Source: Strigamia acuminata
Taxonomy: Eukaryota; Arthropoda; Chilopoda; Geophilomorpha; Linotaeniidae
Reading direction: 5' to 3'
Assembly: GCA_949358305.1 (NCBI GenBank)
Contig: OX442314.1
Span: 66,598,429 to 66,658,428, forward strand
Length of the DNA stretch: 60,000 bases
Shown: one piece after another, positions 11,201 to 25,523 of the stretch
Numbering within the stretch: position 1 is the stretch's first letter
How the letters are laid out: each line of letters begins with the position of its first letter
Made by a program: the position numbers and the translations under genes
Notes under the pieces: model-generated
The model's input: only the letters and a program-made list of their open reading frames with translations
Databases searched by the model: none
What the model was told of the DNA's origin: nothing

Positions 11201-14200
11201 CGGTTGGATGTTTCTAAAACTTACATTGGAGCCTTCTACTAAGGTTTAAACACTATTTCTGAACATTCAGACACATTGGACTTGTGGTGTTTGTGCTAAG
11301 TCAACTGCGATGTGAAATGAGCTCAAAATTTTTTTTTCAAAATTTATTGCTTGGGTGTTGCTAAAACTTATATTGAAGGCTTCTACTAAGGTTTAAACAC
11401 TATTTCTGAACATTCAGAGACATTGGTCTTGTGGTGTTTGTGCTAAGTCAACTGCGATGAGATCAAAAGTCTATTCTCCCAAATCATCGGTTGGATGTTT
11501 CTAAAACTTACATTGGAGCCTTCTACTAAGGTTTAAACACTATTTCTGAACATTCAGAGACATTGGACTTGTGGTGTTTGTGCTAAGTCAACTGTGATGA
11601 GATCAAAAGTCTATTCTCCCAAATCATTGGTTGGATGTTTCTAAAACTTACATTGGAGCCTTCTACTAAGATTTAAACACTATTTCTGAACATTCAGAGA
11701 CATTGGTCTTGTGGTGTTTGTGCTAAGTCAACTGTGATGAGATCAAAAGTCTATTCTCCCAAATCATTGGTTGGATGTTTCTAAAACTTACATTGGAGCC
11801 TTCTACTAAGGTTTAAACACTATTTCTGAACATTCAGAGACATTGGTCTTGTGGTGTTTGTGCTAAGTCAACTGTGATGTGAAATAAGCTCAAAATTTTT
11901 TTTTCAAAATTTATTGCTTGGGTGTTGCTAAAACTTATATTGAAGGCTTCTACTAAGGTTTAAACACTATTTCTGAACATTCAGAGACATTGGTCTTGTG
12001 GTGTTTGTGCTAAGTCAACTGCGATGTGAAATGAGCTCAAAATTTTTTTTTCAAAATTTATTGCTTGGGTGTTGCTAAAACTTATATTGAAGGCTTCTAC
12101 TAAGGTTTAAACACTATTTCTGAACATTCAGAGACATTGGACTTGTGGTGTTTGTGCTAAGTCAACTGTGATGAGATCAAAAGTCTATTCTCCCAAATCA
12201 TCGGTTGGATGTTTCTAAAACTTACATTGGAGCCTTCTACTAAGGTTTAAACACTATTTCTGAACATTCAGAGACATTGGTCTTGTGGTGTTTGTGCTAA
12301 GTCAACTGTGATGAGATCAAAAGTCTATTCTCCCAAATCATTGGTTGGATGTTTCTAAAACTTACATTGGAGCCTTCTACTAAGGTTTAAACACTATTTC
12401 TGAACATTCAGAGACATTGGTCTTGTGGTGTTTGTGCTAAGTCAACTGTGATGAGATCAAAAGTCTATTCTCCCAAATCATCGGTTGGATGTTTCTAAAA
12501 CTTACATTGGAGCCTTCTACTAAGGTTTAAACACTATTTCTGAACATTCAGACCCATTGGTCTTGTGGTGTTTGTGCTAAGTCAACTGTGATGAGATCAA
12601 AAGTCTATTCTCCCAAATCATTGCTTGGATGTTGCTAAAACTTACATTGAAGGCTTCTACTAAGGTTTAAACACTATTTCTGAACATTCAGAGACATTGG
12701 TCTTGTGGTGTTTGTGCTAAGTCAACTGTGATGAGATCAAAGTCTATTCTCCCAAATCATTGGTTGGATGTTTCTAAAACTTACATTGGAGCCTTCTACT
12801 AAGGTTTAAACACTATTTCTGAACATTCAGAGACATTGGTTTTGTGGTGTTTGTGCTAAGTCAACTGTGATGAGATCAAAAGTCTATTCTCCCAAATCAT
12901 CGGTTGGATGTTTCTAAAACTTACATTGGAGCCTTCTACTAAGGTTTAAACACTATTTCTGAACATTCAGAGACATTGGTCTTGTGGTGTTTGTGCTAAG
13001 TCAACTGCGATGTGAAATAAGCTCAAAATTTTTTTTTTCAAAATTTATTGCTTGGGTGTTGCTAAAACTTACATTGAAGGCTTCTACTAAGGTTTAAACA
13101 CTATTTCTAAACATTCAGAGACATTGGTCTTGTGGTGTTTGTGCTAAGTCAACTGTGATGAGATCAAAAGTCTATTCTTCCAAATCATCGGTTGGATGTT
13201 TCTAAAACATACATTGGAGCCTTCTACTAAGGTTTAAACACTATTTCTGAACATTCAGAGACATTGGACTTGTGGTGTTTGTGCTAAGTCAACTGCGATG
13301 TGAAATGAGCTCAAAATTTTTTTTTCAAAATTTATTGCTTGGGTGTTGCTAAAACTTATATTGAAGGCTTCTACTAAGGTTTAAACACTATTTCTGAACA
13401 TTCAGAGACATTGGTCTTGTGGTGTTTGTGCTGTCAACTGCGATGTGAAATAAGGTCAAAATTTTTTTTTCAAAATTTGATGCTTGGATGTTTCTAAAAC
13501 TTACATTGGAGCCTTCTACTAAGGTTTAAACACTATTTCTGAACATTCAGAGACATTGGTCTTGTGGTGTTTGTGCTAAGTCAACTGCGATGTGAAATAA
13601 GCTCAAAATTTTTTTTTCAAAATTTATTGCTTGGGTATTGCTAAAACTTACATTGAAGGCTTCTACTAAGGTTTAAACACTATTTCTAAACGTTCAGAGA
13701 CATTGGTCTTGTGGTGTTTGTGCTAAGTCAACTGTGATGAGATCAAAAGTCTATTCTCCCAAATCATCGGTTGGATGTTTCTAAAACTTACATTGGAGCC
13801 TTCTACTATGGTTTAAACACTATTTCTGAACATTCAGACACATTGGACTTGTGGTGTTTGTGCTAAGTCAACTGTGATGAGATCAAAAGTCTATTCTCCC
13901 AAATCATTGGTTGGATGTTTCTAAAACTTACATTGGAGCCTTCTACTAAGGTTTAAACACTATTTCTGAACATTCAGAGACATTGGTCTTGTGGTGTTTG
14001 TGCTAAGTCAACTGCGATGTGAAATAAGCTCAAAATTTTTTTTTTCAAAATTTATTGCTTGGGTGTTGCTAAAACTTACATTGAAGGCTTCTACTAAGGT
14101 TTAAACACTATTTCTAAACATTCAGAGACATTGGTCTTGTGGTGTTTGTGCTAAGTCAACTGTGATGAGATCAAAAGTCTATTCTCCCAAATCATCGGTT

Positions 14201-17200
14201 GGATGTTTCTAAAACTTACATTGGAGCCTTCTACTAAGGTTTAAACACTATTTCTGAACATTCAGAGACATTGGACTTGTGGTGTTTGTGCTAAGTCAAC
14301 TGTGATGAGATCAAAAGTCTATTCTCCCAAATCATTGGTTGGATGTTTCTAAAACTTACATTGGAGCCTTCTACTAAGGTTTAAACACTATTTCTGAACA
14401 TTCAGAGACATTGGTCTTGTGGTGTTTGTGCTAAGTCAACTGTGATGAGATCAAAAGTCTATTCTCCCAAATCATTGGTTGGATGTTTCTAAAACTTACA
14501 TTGGAGCCTTCTACTAAGGTTTAAACACTATTTCTGAACATTCAGAGACATTGGTCTTGTGGTGTTTGTGCTAAGTCAACTGTGATGTGAAATAAGCTCA
14601 AAATTTTTTTTTTAAAATTTATTGCTTGGGTGTTGCTAAAACTTATATTGAAGGCTTCTACTAAGGTTTAAACACTATTTCTGAACATTCAGAGACATTG
14701 GTCTTGTGGTGTTTGTGCTAAGTCAACTGCGATGTGAAATGAGCTCAAAATTTTTTTTTCAAAATTTATTGCTTGGGTGTTGCTAAAACTTATATTGAAG
14801 GCTTCTACTAAGGTTTAAACACTATTTCTGAACATTCAGAGACATTGGACTTGTGGTGTTTGTGCTAAGTCAACTGTGATGAGATCAAAAGTCTATTCTC
14901 CCAAATCATCGGTTGGATGTTTCTAAAACTTACATTGGAGCCTTCTACTAAGGTTTAAACACTATTTCTGAACATTCAGAGACATTGGTCTTGTGGTGTT
15001 TGTGCTAAGTCAACTGTGATGAGATCAAAAGTCTATTCTCCCAAATCATTGGTTGGATGTTTCTAAAACTTACATTGGAGCCTTCTACTAAGGTTTAAAC
15101 ACTATTTCTGAACATTCAGAGACATTGGTCTTGTGGTGTTTGTGCTAAGTCAACTGTGATGTGAAATAAGCTCAAAATTTTTTTTTCAAAATTTATTGCT
15201 TGGGTGTTGCTAAAACTTATATTGAAGGCTTCTACTAAGGTTTAAACACTATTTCTGAACATTCAGAGACATTGGTCTTGTGGTGTTTGTGCTAAGTCAA
15301 CTGCGATGTGAAATGAGCTCAAAATTTTTTTTTCAAAATTTATTGCTTGGGTGTTGCTAAAACTTATATTGAAGGCTTCTACTAAGGTTTAAACACTATT
15401 TCTGAACATTCAGAGACATTGGACTTGTGGTGTTTGTGCTAAGTCAACTGTGATGAGATCAAAAGTCTATTCTCCCAAATCATCGGTTGGATGTTTCTAA
15501 AACTTACATTGGAGCCTTCTACTAAGGTTTAAACACTATTTCTGAACATTCAGAGACATTGGTCTTGTGGTGTTTGTGCTAAGTCAACTGTGATGAGATC
15601 AAAAGTCTATTCTCCCAAATCATTGGTTGGATGTTTCTAAAACTTACATTGGAGCCTTCTACTAAAGTTTAAACACTATTTCTGAACATTCAGAGACATT
15701 GGTCTTGTGGTGTTTGTGCTAAGTCAACTGTGATGAGATCAAAAGTCTATTCTCCCAAATCATCGGTTGGATGTTTCTAAAACTTACATTGGAGCCTTCT
15801 ACTAAGGTTTAAACACTATTTCTGAACATTCAGACCCATTGGTCTTGTGGTGTTTGTGCTAAGTCAACTGTGATGAGATCAAAAGTCTATTCTCCCAAAT
15901 CATTGCTTGGATGTTGCTAAAACTTACATTGAAGGCTTCTACTAAGGTTTAAACACTATTTCTGAACATTCAGAGACATTGGTCTTGTGGTGTTTGTGCT
16001 AAGTCAACTGTGATGAGATCAAAGTCTATTCTCCCAAATCATTGGTTGGATGTTTCTAAAACTTACATTGGAGCCTTCTACTAAGGTTTAAACACTATTT
16101 CTGAACATTCAGAGACATTGGTTTTGTGGTGTTTGTGCTAAGTCAACTGTGATGAGATCAAAAGTCTATTCTCCCAAATCATCGGTTGGATGTTTCTAAA
16201 ACTTACATTGGAGCCTTCTACTAAGGTTTAAACACTATTTCTGAACATTCAGAGACATTGGTCTTGTGGTGTTTGTGCTAAGTCAACTGCGATGTGAAAT
16301 AAGCTCAAAATTTTTTTTTTCAAAATTTATTGCTTGGGTGTTGCTAAAACTTACATTGAAGGCTTCTACTAAGGTTTAAACACTATTTCTAAACATTCAG
16401 AGACATTGGTCTTGTGGTGTTTGTGCTAAGTCAACTGTGATGAGATCAAAAGTCTATTCTTCCAAATCATCGGTTGGATGTTTCTAAAACATACATTGGA
16501 GCCTTCTACTAAGGTTTAAACACTATTTCTGAACATTCAGAGACATTGGACTTGTGGTGTTTGTGCTAAGTCAACTGCGATGTGAAATGAGCTCAAAATT
16601 TTTTTTTCAGAATTTATTGCTTGGGTGTTGCTAAAACTTATATTGAAGGCTTCTACTAAGGTTTAAACACTATTTCTGAACATTCAGAGACATTGGTCTT
16701 GTGGTGTTTGTGCTGTCAACTGCGATGTGAAATGAGGTCAAAATTTTTTTTTCAAAATTTGATGCTTGGATGTTTCTAAAACTTACATTGGAGCCTTCTA
16801 CTAAGGTTTAAACACTATTTCTGAACATTCAGAGACATTGGTCTTGTGGTGTTTGTGCTAAGTCAACTGCGATGTGAAATAAGCTCAAAATTTTTTTTTC
16901 AAAATTTATTGCTTGGGTATTGCTAAAACTTACATTGAAGGCTTCTACTAAGGTTTAAACACTATTTCTAAACATTCAGAGACATTGGTCTTGTGGTGTT
17001 TGTGCTAAGTCAACTGTGATGAGATCAAAAGTCTATTCTCCCAAATCATCGGTTGGATGTTTCTAAAACTTACATTGGAGCCTTCTACTAAGGTTTAAAC
17101 ACTATTTCTGAACATTCAGACACATTGGACTTGTGGTGTTTGTGCTAAGTCAACTGTGATGAGATCAAAAGTCTATTCTCCCAAATCATTGGTTGGATGT

Positions 17201-20200
17201 TTCTAAAACTTACATTGGAGCCTTCTACTAAGGTTTAAACACTATTTCTGAACATTCAGAGACATTGGTCTTGTGGTGTTTGTGCTAAGTCAACTGTGAT
17301 GTGAAATAAGCTCAAAATTTTTTTTTCAAAATTTATTGCTTGGGTGTTGCTAAAACTTATATTGAAGGCTTCTACTAAGGTTTAAACACTATTTCTGAAC
17401 ATTCAGAGACATTGGTCTTGTGGTGTTTGTGCTAAGTCAACTGTGATGAGATCAAAAGTCTATTCTCCCAAATCATCGGTTGGATGTTTCTAAAACTTAC
17501 ATTGGAGCCTTCTACTAAGGTTTAAACACTATTTCTGAACATTCAGAGACATTGGTCTTGTGGTGTTTGTGCTAAGTCAACTGTGATGAGATCAAAAGTC
17601 TATTCTCCCAAATCATTGGTTGGATGTTTCTAAAACTTACATTGGAGCCTTCTACTAAGGTTTAAACACTATTTCTGAACATTCAGAGACATTGGTCTTG
17701 TGGTGTTTGTGCTAAGTCAACTGTGATGAGATCAAAAGTCTATTCTCCCAAATCATCGGTTGGATGTTTCTAAAACTTACATTGGAGCCTTCTACTAAGG
17801 TTTAAACACTATTTCTGAACATTCAGACCCATTGGTCTTGTGGTGTTTGTGCTAAGTCAACTGTGATGAGATCAAAAGTCTATTCTCCCAAATCATTGCT
17901 TGGATGTTGCTAAAACTTACATTGAAGGCTTCTACTAAGGTTTAAACACTATTTCTGAACATTCAGAGACATTGGTCTTGTGGTGTTTGTGCTAAGTCAA
18001 CTGTGATGAGATCAAAAGTCTATTCTCCCAAATCATCGGTTGGATGTTTCTAAAACTTACATTGGAGCCTTCTACTAAGGTTTAAACACTATTTCTGAAC
18101 ATTCAGAGACATTGGTCTTGTGGTGTTTGTGCTAAGTCAACTGTGATGAGATCAAAAGTCTATTCTCCCAAATCATTGGTTGGATGTTTCTAAAACTTAC
18201 ATTGGAGCCTTCTACTAAGGTTTAAACACTATTTCTGAACATTCAGAGACATTGGTCTTGTGGTGTTTGTGCTAAGTCAACTGTGATGAGATCAAAAGTC
18301 TATTCTCCCAAATCATCGGTTGGATGTTTCTAAAACTTACATTGGAGCCTTCTACTAAGGTTTAAACACTATTTCTGAACATTCAGACCCATTGGTCTTG
18401 TGGTGTTTGTGCTAAGTCAACTGTGATGAGATCAAAAGTCTATTCTCCCAAATCATTGCTTGGATGTTGCTAAAACTTACATTGAAGGCTTCTACTAAGG
18501 TTTAAACACTATTTCTGAACATTCAGAGACATTGGTCTTGTGGTGTTTGTGCTAAGTCAACTGTGATGAGATCAAAGTCTATTCTCCCAAATCATTGGTT
18601 GGATGTTTCTAAAACTTACATTGGAGCCTTCTACTAAGGTTTAAACACTATTTCTGAACATTCAGAGACATTGGTCTTGTGGTGTTTGTGCTAAGTCAAC
18701 TGCGATGTGAAATAAGCTCAAAATTTTTTTTTTCAAAATTTATTGCTTGGGTGTTGCTAAAACTTACATTGAAGGCTTCTACTAAGGTTTAAACACTATT
18801 TCTAAACATTCAGAGACATTGGTCTTGTGGTGTTTGTGCTAAGTCAACTGTGATGAGATCAAAAGTCTATTCTTCCAAATCATCGGTTGGATGTTTCTAA
18901 AACATACATTGGAGCCTTCTACTAAGGTTTAAACACTATTTCTGAACATTCAGAGACATTGGACTTGTGGTGTTTGTGCTAAGTCAACTGCGATGTGAAA
19001 TGAGCTCAAAATTTTTTTTTCAAAATTTATTGCTTGGGTGTTGCTAAAACTTATATTGAAGGCTTCTACTAAGGTTTAAACACTATTTCTGAACATTCAG
19101 AGACATTGGTCTTGTGGTGTTTGTGCTGTCAACTGCGATGTGAAATGAGGTCAAAATTTTTTTTTCAAAATTTGATGCTTGGATGTTTCTAAAACTTACA
19201 TTGGAGCCTTCTACTAAGGTTTAAACACTATTTCTGAACATTCAGAGACATTGGTCTTGTGGTGTTTGTGCTAAGTCAACTGCGATGTGAAATAAGCTCA
19301 AAATTTTTTTTTCAAAATTTATTGCTTGGGTATTGCTAAAACTTACATTGAAGGCTTCTACTAAGGTTTAAACACTATTTCTAAACATTCAGAGACATTG
19401 GTCTTGTGGTGTTTGTGCTAAGTCAACTGTGATGAGATCAAAAGTCTATTCTCCCAAATCATCGGTTGGATGTTTCTAAAACTTACATTGGAGCCTTCTA
19501 CTAAGGTTTAAACACTATTTCTGAACATTCAGACACATTGGACTTGTGGTGTTTGTGCTAAGTCAACTGCGATGTGAAATGAGCTCAAAATTTTTTTTTC
19601 AAAATTTATTGCTTGGGTGTTGCTAAAACTTATATTGAAGGCTTCTACTAAGGTTTAAACACTATTTCTGAACATTCAGAGACATTGGTCTTGTGGTGTT
19701 TGTGCTAAGTCAACTGCGATGAGATCAAAAGTCTATTCTCCCAAATCATCAATTGGATGTTTCTAAAACTTACATTGGAACCTTCTACTAAGGTTTAAAC
19801 ACTATTTCTGAACATTCAGAGACATTGGACTTGTGGTGTTTGTGCTAAGTCAACTGTGATGAGATCAAAAGTCTATTCTCCCAAATCATTGGTTGGATGT
19901 TTCTAAAACTTACATTGGAGCCTTCTACTAAGGTTTAAACACTATTTCTGAACATTCAGAGACATTGGTCTTGTGGTGTTTGTGCTAAGTCAACTGCGAT
20001 GTGAAATAAGCTCAAAATTTTTTTTTTCAAAATTTATTGCTTGGGTGTTGCTAAAACTTACATTGAAGGCTTCTACTAAGGTTTAAACACTATTTCTAAA
20101 CATTCAGAGACATTGGTCTTGTGGTGTTTGTGCTAAGTCAACTGTGATGAGATCAAAAGTCTATTCTCCCAAATCATCGGTTGGATGTTTCTAAAACTTA

Positions 20201-23200
20201 CATTGGAGCCTTCTACTAAGGTTTAAACACTATTTCTGAACATTCAGAGACATTGGTCTTGTGGTGTTTGTGCTAAGTCAACTGTGATGAGATCAAAAGT
20301 CTATTCTCCCAAATCATTGGTTGGATGTTTCTAAAACTTACATTGGAGCCTTCTACTAAGGTTTAAACACTATTTCTGAACATTCAGAGACATTGGTCTT
20401 GTGGTGTTTGTGCTAAGTCAACTGTGATGAGATCAAAAGTCTATTCTCCCAAATCATCGGTTGGATGTTTCTAAAACTTACATTGGAGCCTTCTACTAAG
20501 GTTTAAACACTATTTCTGAACATTCAGACCCATTGGTCTTGTGGTGTTTGTGCTAAGTCAACTGTGATGAGATCAAAAGTCTATTCTCCCAAATCATTGC
20601 TTGGATGTTGCTAAAACTTACATTGAAGGCTTCTACTAAGGTTTAAACACTATTTCTGAACATTCAGAGACATTGGTCTTGTGGTGTTTGTGCTAAGTCA
20701 ACTGTGATGAGATCAAAGTCTATTCTCCCAAATCATTGGTTGGATGTTTCTAAAACTTACATTGGAGCCTTCTACTAAGGTTTAAACACTATTTCTGAAC
20801 ATTCAGAGACATTGGTCTTGTGGTGTTTGTGCTAAGTCAACTGCGATGTGAAATAAGCTCAAAATTTTTTTTTTCAAAATTTATTGCTTGGGTGTTGCTA
20901 AAACTTACATTGAAGGCTTCTACTAAGGTTTAAACACTATTTCTAAACATTCAGAGACATTGGTCTTGTGGTGTTTGTGCTAAGTCAACTGTGATGAGAT
21001 CAAAAGTCTATTCTTCCAAATCATCGGTTGGATGTTTCTAAAACATACATTGGAGCCTTCTACTAAGGTTTAAACACTATTTCTGAACATTCAGAGACAT
21101 TGGACTTGTGGTGTTTGTGCTAAGTCAACTGCGATGTGAAATGAGCTCAAAATTTTTTTTTCAAAATTTATTGCTTGGGTGTTGCTAAAACTTATATTGA
21201 AGGCTTCTACTAAGGTTTAAACACTATTTCTGAACATTCAGAGACATTGGTCTTGTGGTGTTTGTGCTGTCAACTGCGATGTGAAATGAGGTCAAAATTT
21301 TTTTTTCAAAATTTGATGCTTGGATGTTTCTAAAACTTACATTGGAGCCTTCTACTAAGGTTTAAACACTATTTCTGAACATTCAGAGACATTGGTCTTG
21401 TGGTGTTTGTGCTAAGTCAACTGCGATGTGAAATAAGCTCAAAATTTTTTTTTCAAAATTTATTGCTTGGGTATTGCTAAAACTTACATTGAAGGCTTCT
21501 ACTAAGGTTTAAACACTATTTCTGAACATTCAGAGACATTGGTCTTGTGGTGTTTGTGCTAAGTCAACTGTGATGAGATCAAAAGTCTATTCTCCCAAAT
21601 CATCGGTTGGATGTTTCTAAAACTTACATTGGAGCCTTCTACTAAGGTTTAAACACTATTTCTGAACATTCAGAGACATTGGTCTTGTGGTGTTTGTGCT
21701 AAGTCAACTGTGATGAGATCAAAAGTCTATTCTCCCAAATCATTGGTTGGATGTTTCTAAAACTTACATTGGAGCCTTCTACTAAGGTTTAAACACTATT
21801 TCTGAACATTCAGAGACATTGGTCTTGTGGTGTTTGTGCTAAGTCAACTGTGATGAGATCAAAAGTCTATTCTCCCAAATCATCGGTTGGATGTTTCTAA
21901 AACTTACATTGGAGCCTTCTACTAAGGTTTAAACACTATTTCTGAACATTCAGACCCATTGGTCTTGTGGTGTTTGTGCTAAGTCAACTGTGATGAGATC
22001 AAAAGTCTATTCTCCCAAATCATTGCTTGGATGTTGCTAAAACTTACATTGAAGGCTTCTACTAAGGTTTAAACACTATTTCTGAACATTCAGAGACATT
22101 GGTCTTGTGGTGTTTGTGCTAAGTCAACTGTGATGAGATCAAAAGTCTATTCTCCCAAATCATCGGTTGGATGTTTCTAAAACTTACATTGGAGCCTTCT
22201 ACTAAGGTTTAAACACTATTTCTGAACATTCAGAGACATTGGTCTTGTGGTGTTTGTGCTAAGTCAACTGTGATGAGATCAAAAGTCTATTCTCCCAAAT
22301 CATTGGTTGGATGTTTCTAAAACTTACATTGGAGCCTTCTACTAAGGTTTAAACACTATTTCTGAACATTCAGAGACATTGGTCTTGTGGTGTTTGTGCT
22401 AAGTCAACTGTGATGAGATCAAAAGTCTATTCTCCCAAATCATCGGTTGGATGTTTCTAAAACTTACATTGGAGCCTTCTACTAAGGTTTAAACACTATT
22501 TCTGAACATTCAGACCCATTGGTCTTGTGGTGTTTGTGCTAAGTCAACTGTGATGAGATCAAAAGTCTATTCTCCCAAATCATTGCTTGGATGTTGCTAA
22601 AACTTACATTGAAGGCTTCTACTAAGGTTTAAACACTATTTCTGAACATTCAGAGACATTGGTCTTGTGGTGTTTGTGCTAAGTCAACTGTGATGAGATC
22701 AAAGTCTATTCTCCCAAATCATTGGTTGGATGTTTCTAAAACTTACATTGGAGCCTTCTACTAAGGTTTAAACACTATTTCTGAACATTCAGAGACATTG
22801 GTCTTGTGGTGTTTGTGCTAAGTCAACTGCGATGTGAAATAAGCTCAAAATTTTTTTTTTCAAAATTTATTGCTTGGGTGTTGCTAAAACTTACATTGAA
22901 GGCTTCTACTAAGGTTTAAACACTATTTCTAAACATTCAGAGACATTGGTCTTGTGGTGTTTGTGCTAAGTCAACTGTGATGAGATCAAAAGTCTATTCT
23001 TCCAAATCATCGGTTGGATGTTTCTAAAACATACATTGGAGCCTTCTACTAAGGTTTAAACACTATTTCTGAACATTCAGAGACATTGGACTTGTGGTGT
23101 TTGTGCTAAGTCAACTGCGATGTGAAATGAGCTCAAAATTTTTTTTTCAAAATTTATTGCTTGGGTGTTGCTAAAACTTATATTGAAGGCTTCTACTAAG

Positions 23201-25523
23201 GTTTAAACACTATTTCTGAACATTCAGAGACATTGGTCTTGTGGTGTTTGTGCTGTCAACTGCGATGTGAAATGAGGTCAAAATTTTTTTTTCAAAATTT
23301 GATGCTTGGATGTTTCTAAAACTTACATTGGAGCCTTCTACTAAGGTTTAAACACTATTTCTGAACATTCAGAGACATTGGTCTTGTGGTGTTTGTGCTA
23401 AGTCAACTGCGATGTGAAATAAGCTCAAAATTTTTTTTTCAAAATTTATTGCTTGGGTATTGCTAAAACTTACATTGAAGGCTTCTACTAAGGTTTAAAC
23501 ACTATTTCTAAACATTCAGAGACATTGGTCTTGTGGTGTTTGTGCTAAGTCAACTGTGATGAGATCAAAAGTCTATTCTCCCAAATCATCGGTTGGATGT
23601 TTCTAAAACTTACATTGGAGCCTTCTACTAAGGTTTAAACACTATTTCTGAACATTCAGACACATTGGACTTGTGGTGTTTGTGCTAAGTCAACTGCGAT
23701 GTGAAATGAGCTCAAAATTTTTTTTTCAAAATTTATTGCTTGGGTGTTGCTAAAACTTATATTGAAGGCTTCTACTAAGGTTTAAACACTATTTCTGAAC
23801 ATTCAGAGACATTGGTCTTGTGGTGTTTGTGCTAAGTCAACTGCGATGAGATCAAAAGTCTATTCTCCCAAATCATCAATTGGATGTTTCTAAAACTTAC
23901 ATTGGAACCTTCTACTAAGGTTTAAACACTATTTCTGAACATTCAGAGACATTGGACTTGTGGTGTTTGTGCTAAGTCAACTGTGATGAGATCAAAAGTC
24001 TATTCTCCCAAATCATTGGTTGGATGTTTCTAAAACTTACATTGGAGCCTTCTACTAAGGTTTAAACACTATTTCTGAACATTCAGAGACATTGGTCTTG
24101 TGGTGTTTGTGCTAAGTCAACTGCGATGTGAAATAAGCTCAAAATTTTTTTTTTCAAAATTTATTGCTTGGGTGTTGCTAAAACTTACATTGAAGGCTTC
24201 TACTAAGGTTTAAACACTATTTCTAAACATTCAGAGACATTGGTCTTGTGGTGTTTGTGCTAAGTCAACTGTGATGAGATCAAAAGTCTATTCTCCCAAA
24301 TCATCGGTTGGATGTTTCTAAAACTTACATTGGAGCCTTCTACTAAGGTTTAAACACTATTTCTGAACATTCAGAGACATTGGTCTTGTGGTGTTTGTGC
24401 TAAGTCAACTGTGATGAGATCAAAAGTCTATTCTCCCAAATCATTGGTTGGATGTTTCTAAAACTTACATTGGAGCCTTCTACTAAGGTTTAAACACTAT
24501 TTCTGAACATTCAGAGACATTGGTCTTGTGGTGTTTGTGCTAAGTCAACTGTGATGAGATCAAAAGTCTATTCTCCCAAATCATCGGTTGGATGTTTCTA
24601 AAACTTACATTGGAGCCTTCTACTAAGGTTTAAACACTATTTCTGAACATTCAGACCCATTGGTCTTGTGGTGTTTGTGCTAAGTCAACTGTGATGAGAT
24701 CAAAAGTCTATTCTCCCAAATCATTGCTTGGATGTTGCTAAAACTTACATTGAAGGCTTCTACTAAGGTTTAAACACTATTTCTGAACATTCAGAGACAT
24801 TGGTCTTGTGGTGTTTGTGCTAAGTCAACTGTGATGAGATCAAAGTCTATTCTCCCAAATCATTGGTTGGATGTTTCTAAAACTTACATTGGAGCCTTCT
24901 ACTAAGGTTTAAACACTATTTCTGAACATTCAGAGACATTGGTCTTGTGGTGTTTGTGCTAAGTCAACTGCGATGTGAAATAAGCTCAAAATTTTTTTTT
25001 TCAAAATTTATTGCTTGGGTGTTGCTAAAACTTACATTGAAGGCTTCTACTAAGGTTTAAACACTATTTCTAAACATTCAGAGACATTGGTCTTGTGGTG
25101 TTTGTGCTAAGTCAACTGTGATGAGATCAAAAGTCTATTCTTCCAAATCATCGGTTGGATGTTTCTAAAACATACATTGGAGCCTTCTACTAAGGTTTAA
25201 ACACTATTTCTGAACATTCAGAGACATTGGACTTGTGGTGTTTGTGCTAAGTCAACTGCGATGTGAAATGAGCTCAAAATTTTTTTTTCAAAATTTATTG
25301 CTTGGGTGTTGCTAAAACTTATATTGAAGGCTTCTACTAAGGTTTAAACACTATTTCTGAACATTCAGAGACATTGGTCTTGTGGTGTTTGTGCTGTCAA
25401 CTGCGATGTGAAATGAGGTCAAAATTTTTTTTTCAAAATTTGATGCTTGGATGTTTCTAAAACTTACATTGGAGCCTTCTACTAAGGTTTAAACACTATT
25501 TCTGAACATTCAGAGACATTGGT
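8280..25523. repeat. Higher-order repeat domain in satellite
   Basis: A B monomer with GGGTATTGCT marks the start of each higher-order unit, at 8280, 10707, 13561, 16843, 19256, 21397, 23383 and 25524. The intervals are 2427, 2854, 3282, 2413, 2141, 1986 and 2141 bp. The unit at 10707-13560 resolves into 20 monomers: 12 A-type (one of 139 bp) and 8 B-type (one of 148 bp, and one of 145 bp in which GCTAAGTC has become GCTGTC). Their lengths sum to 2854. The first unit has 17 monomers. Length variants differ by whole monomers, the expected result of unequal exchange in register. Beyond about 27,000 the order changes and other variants dominate. Confidence 0.85.
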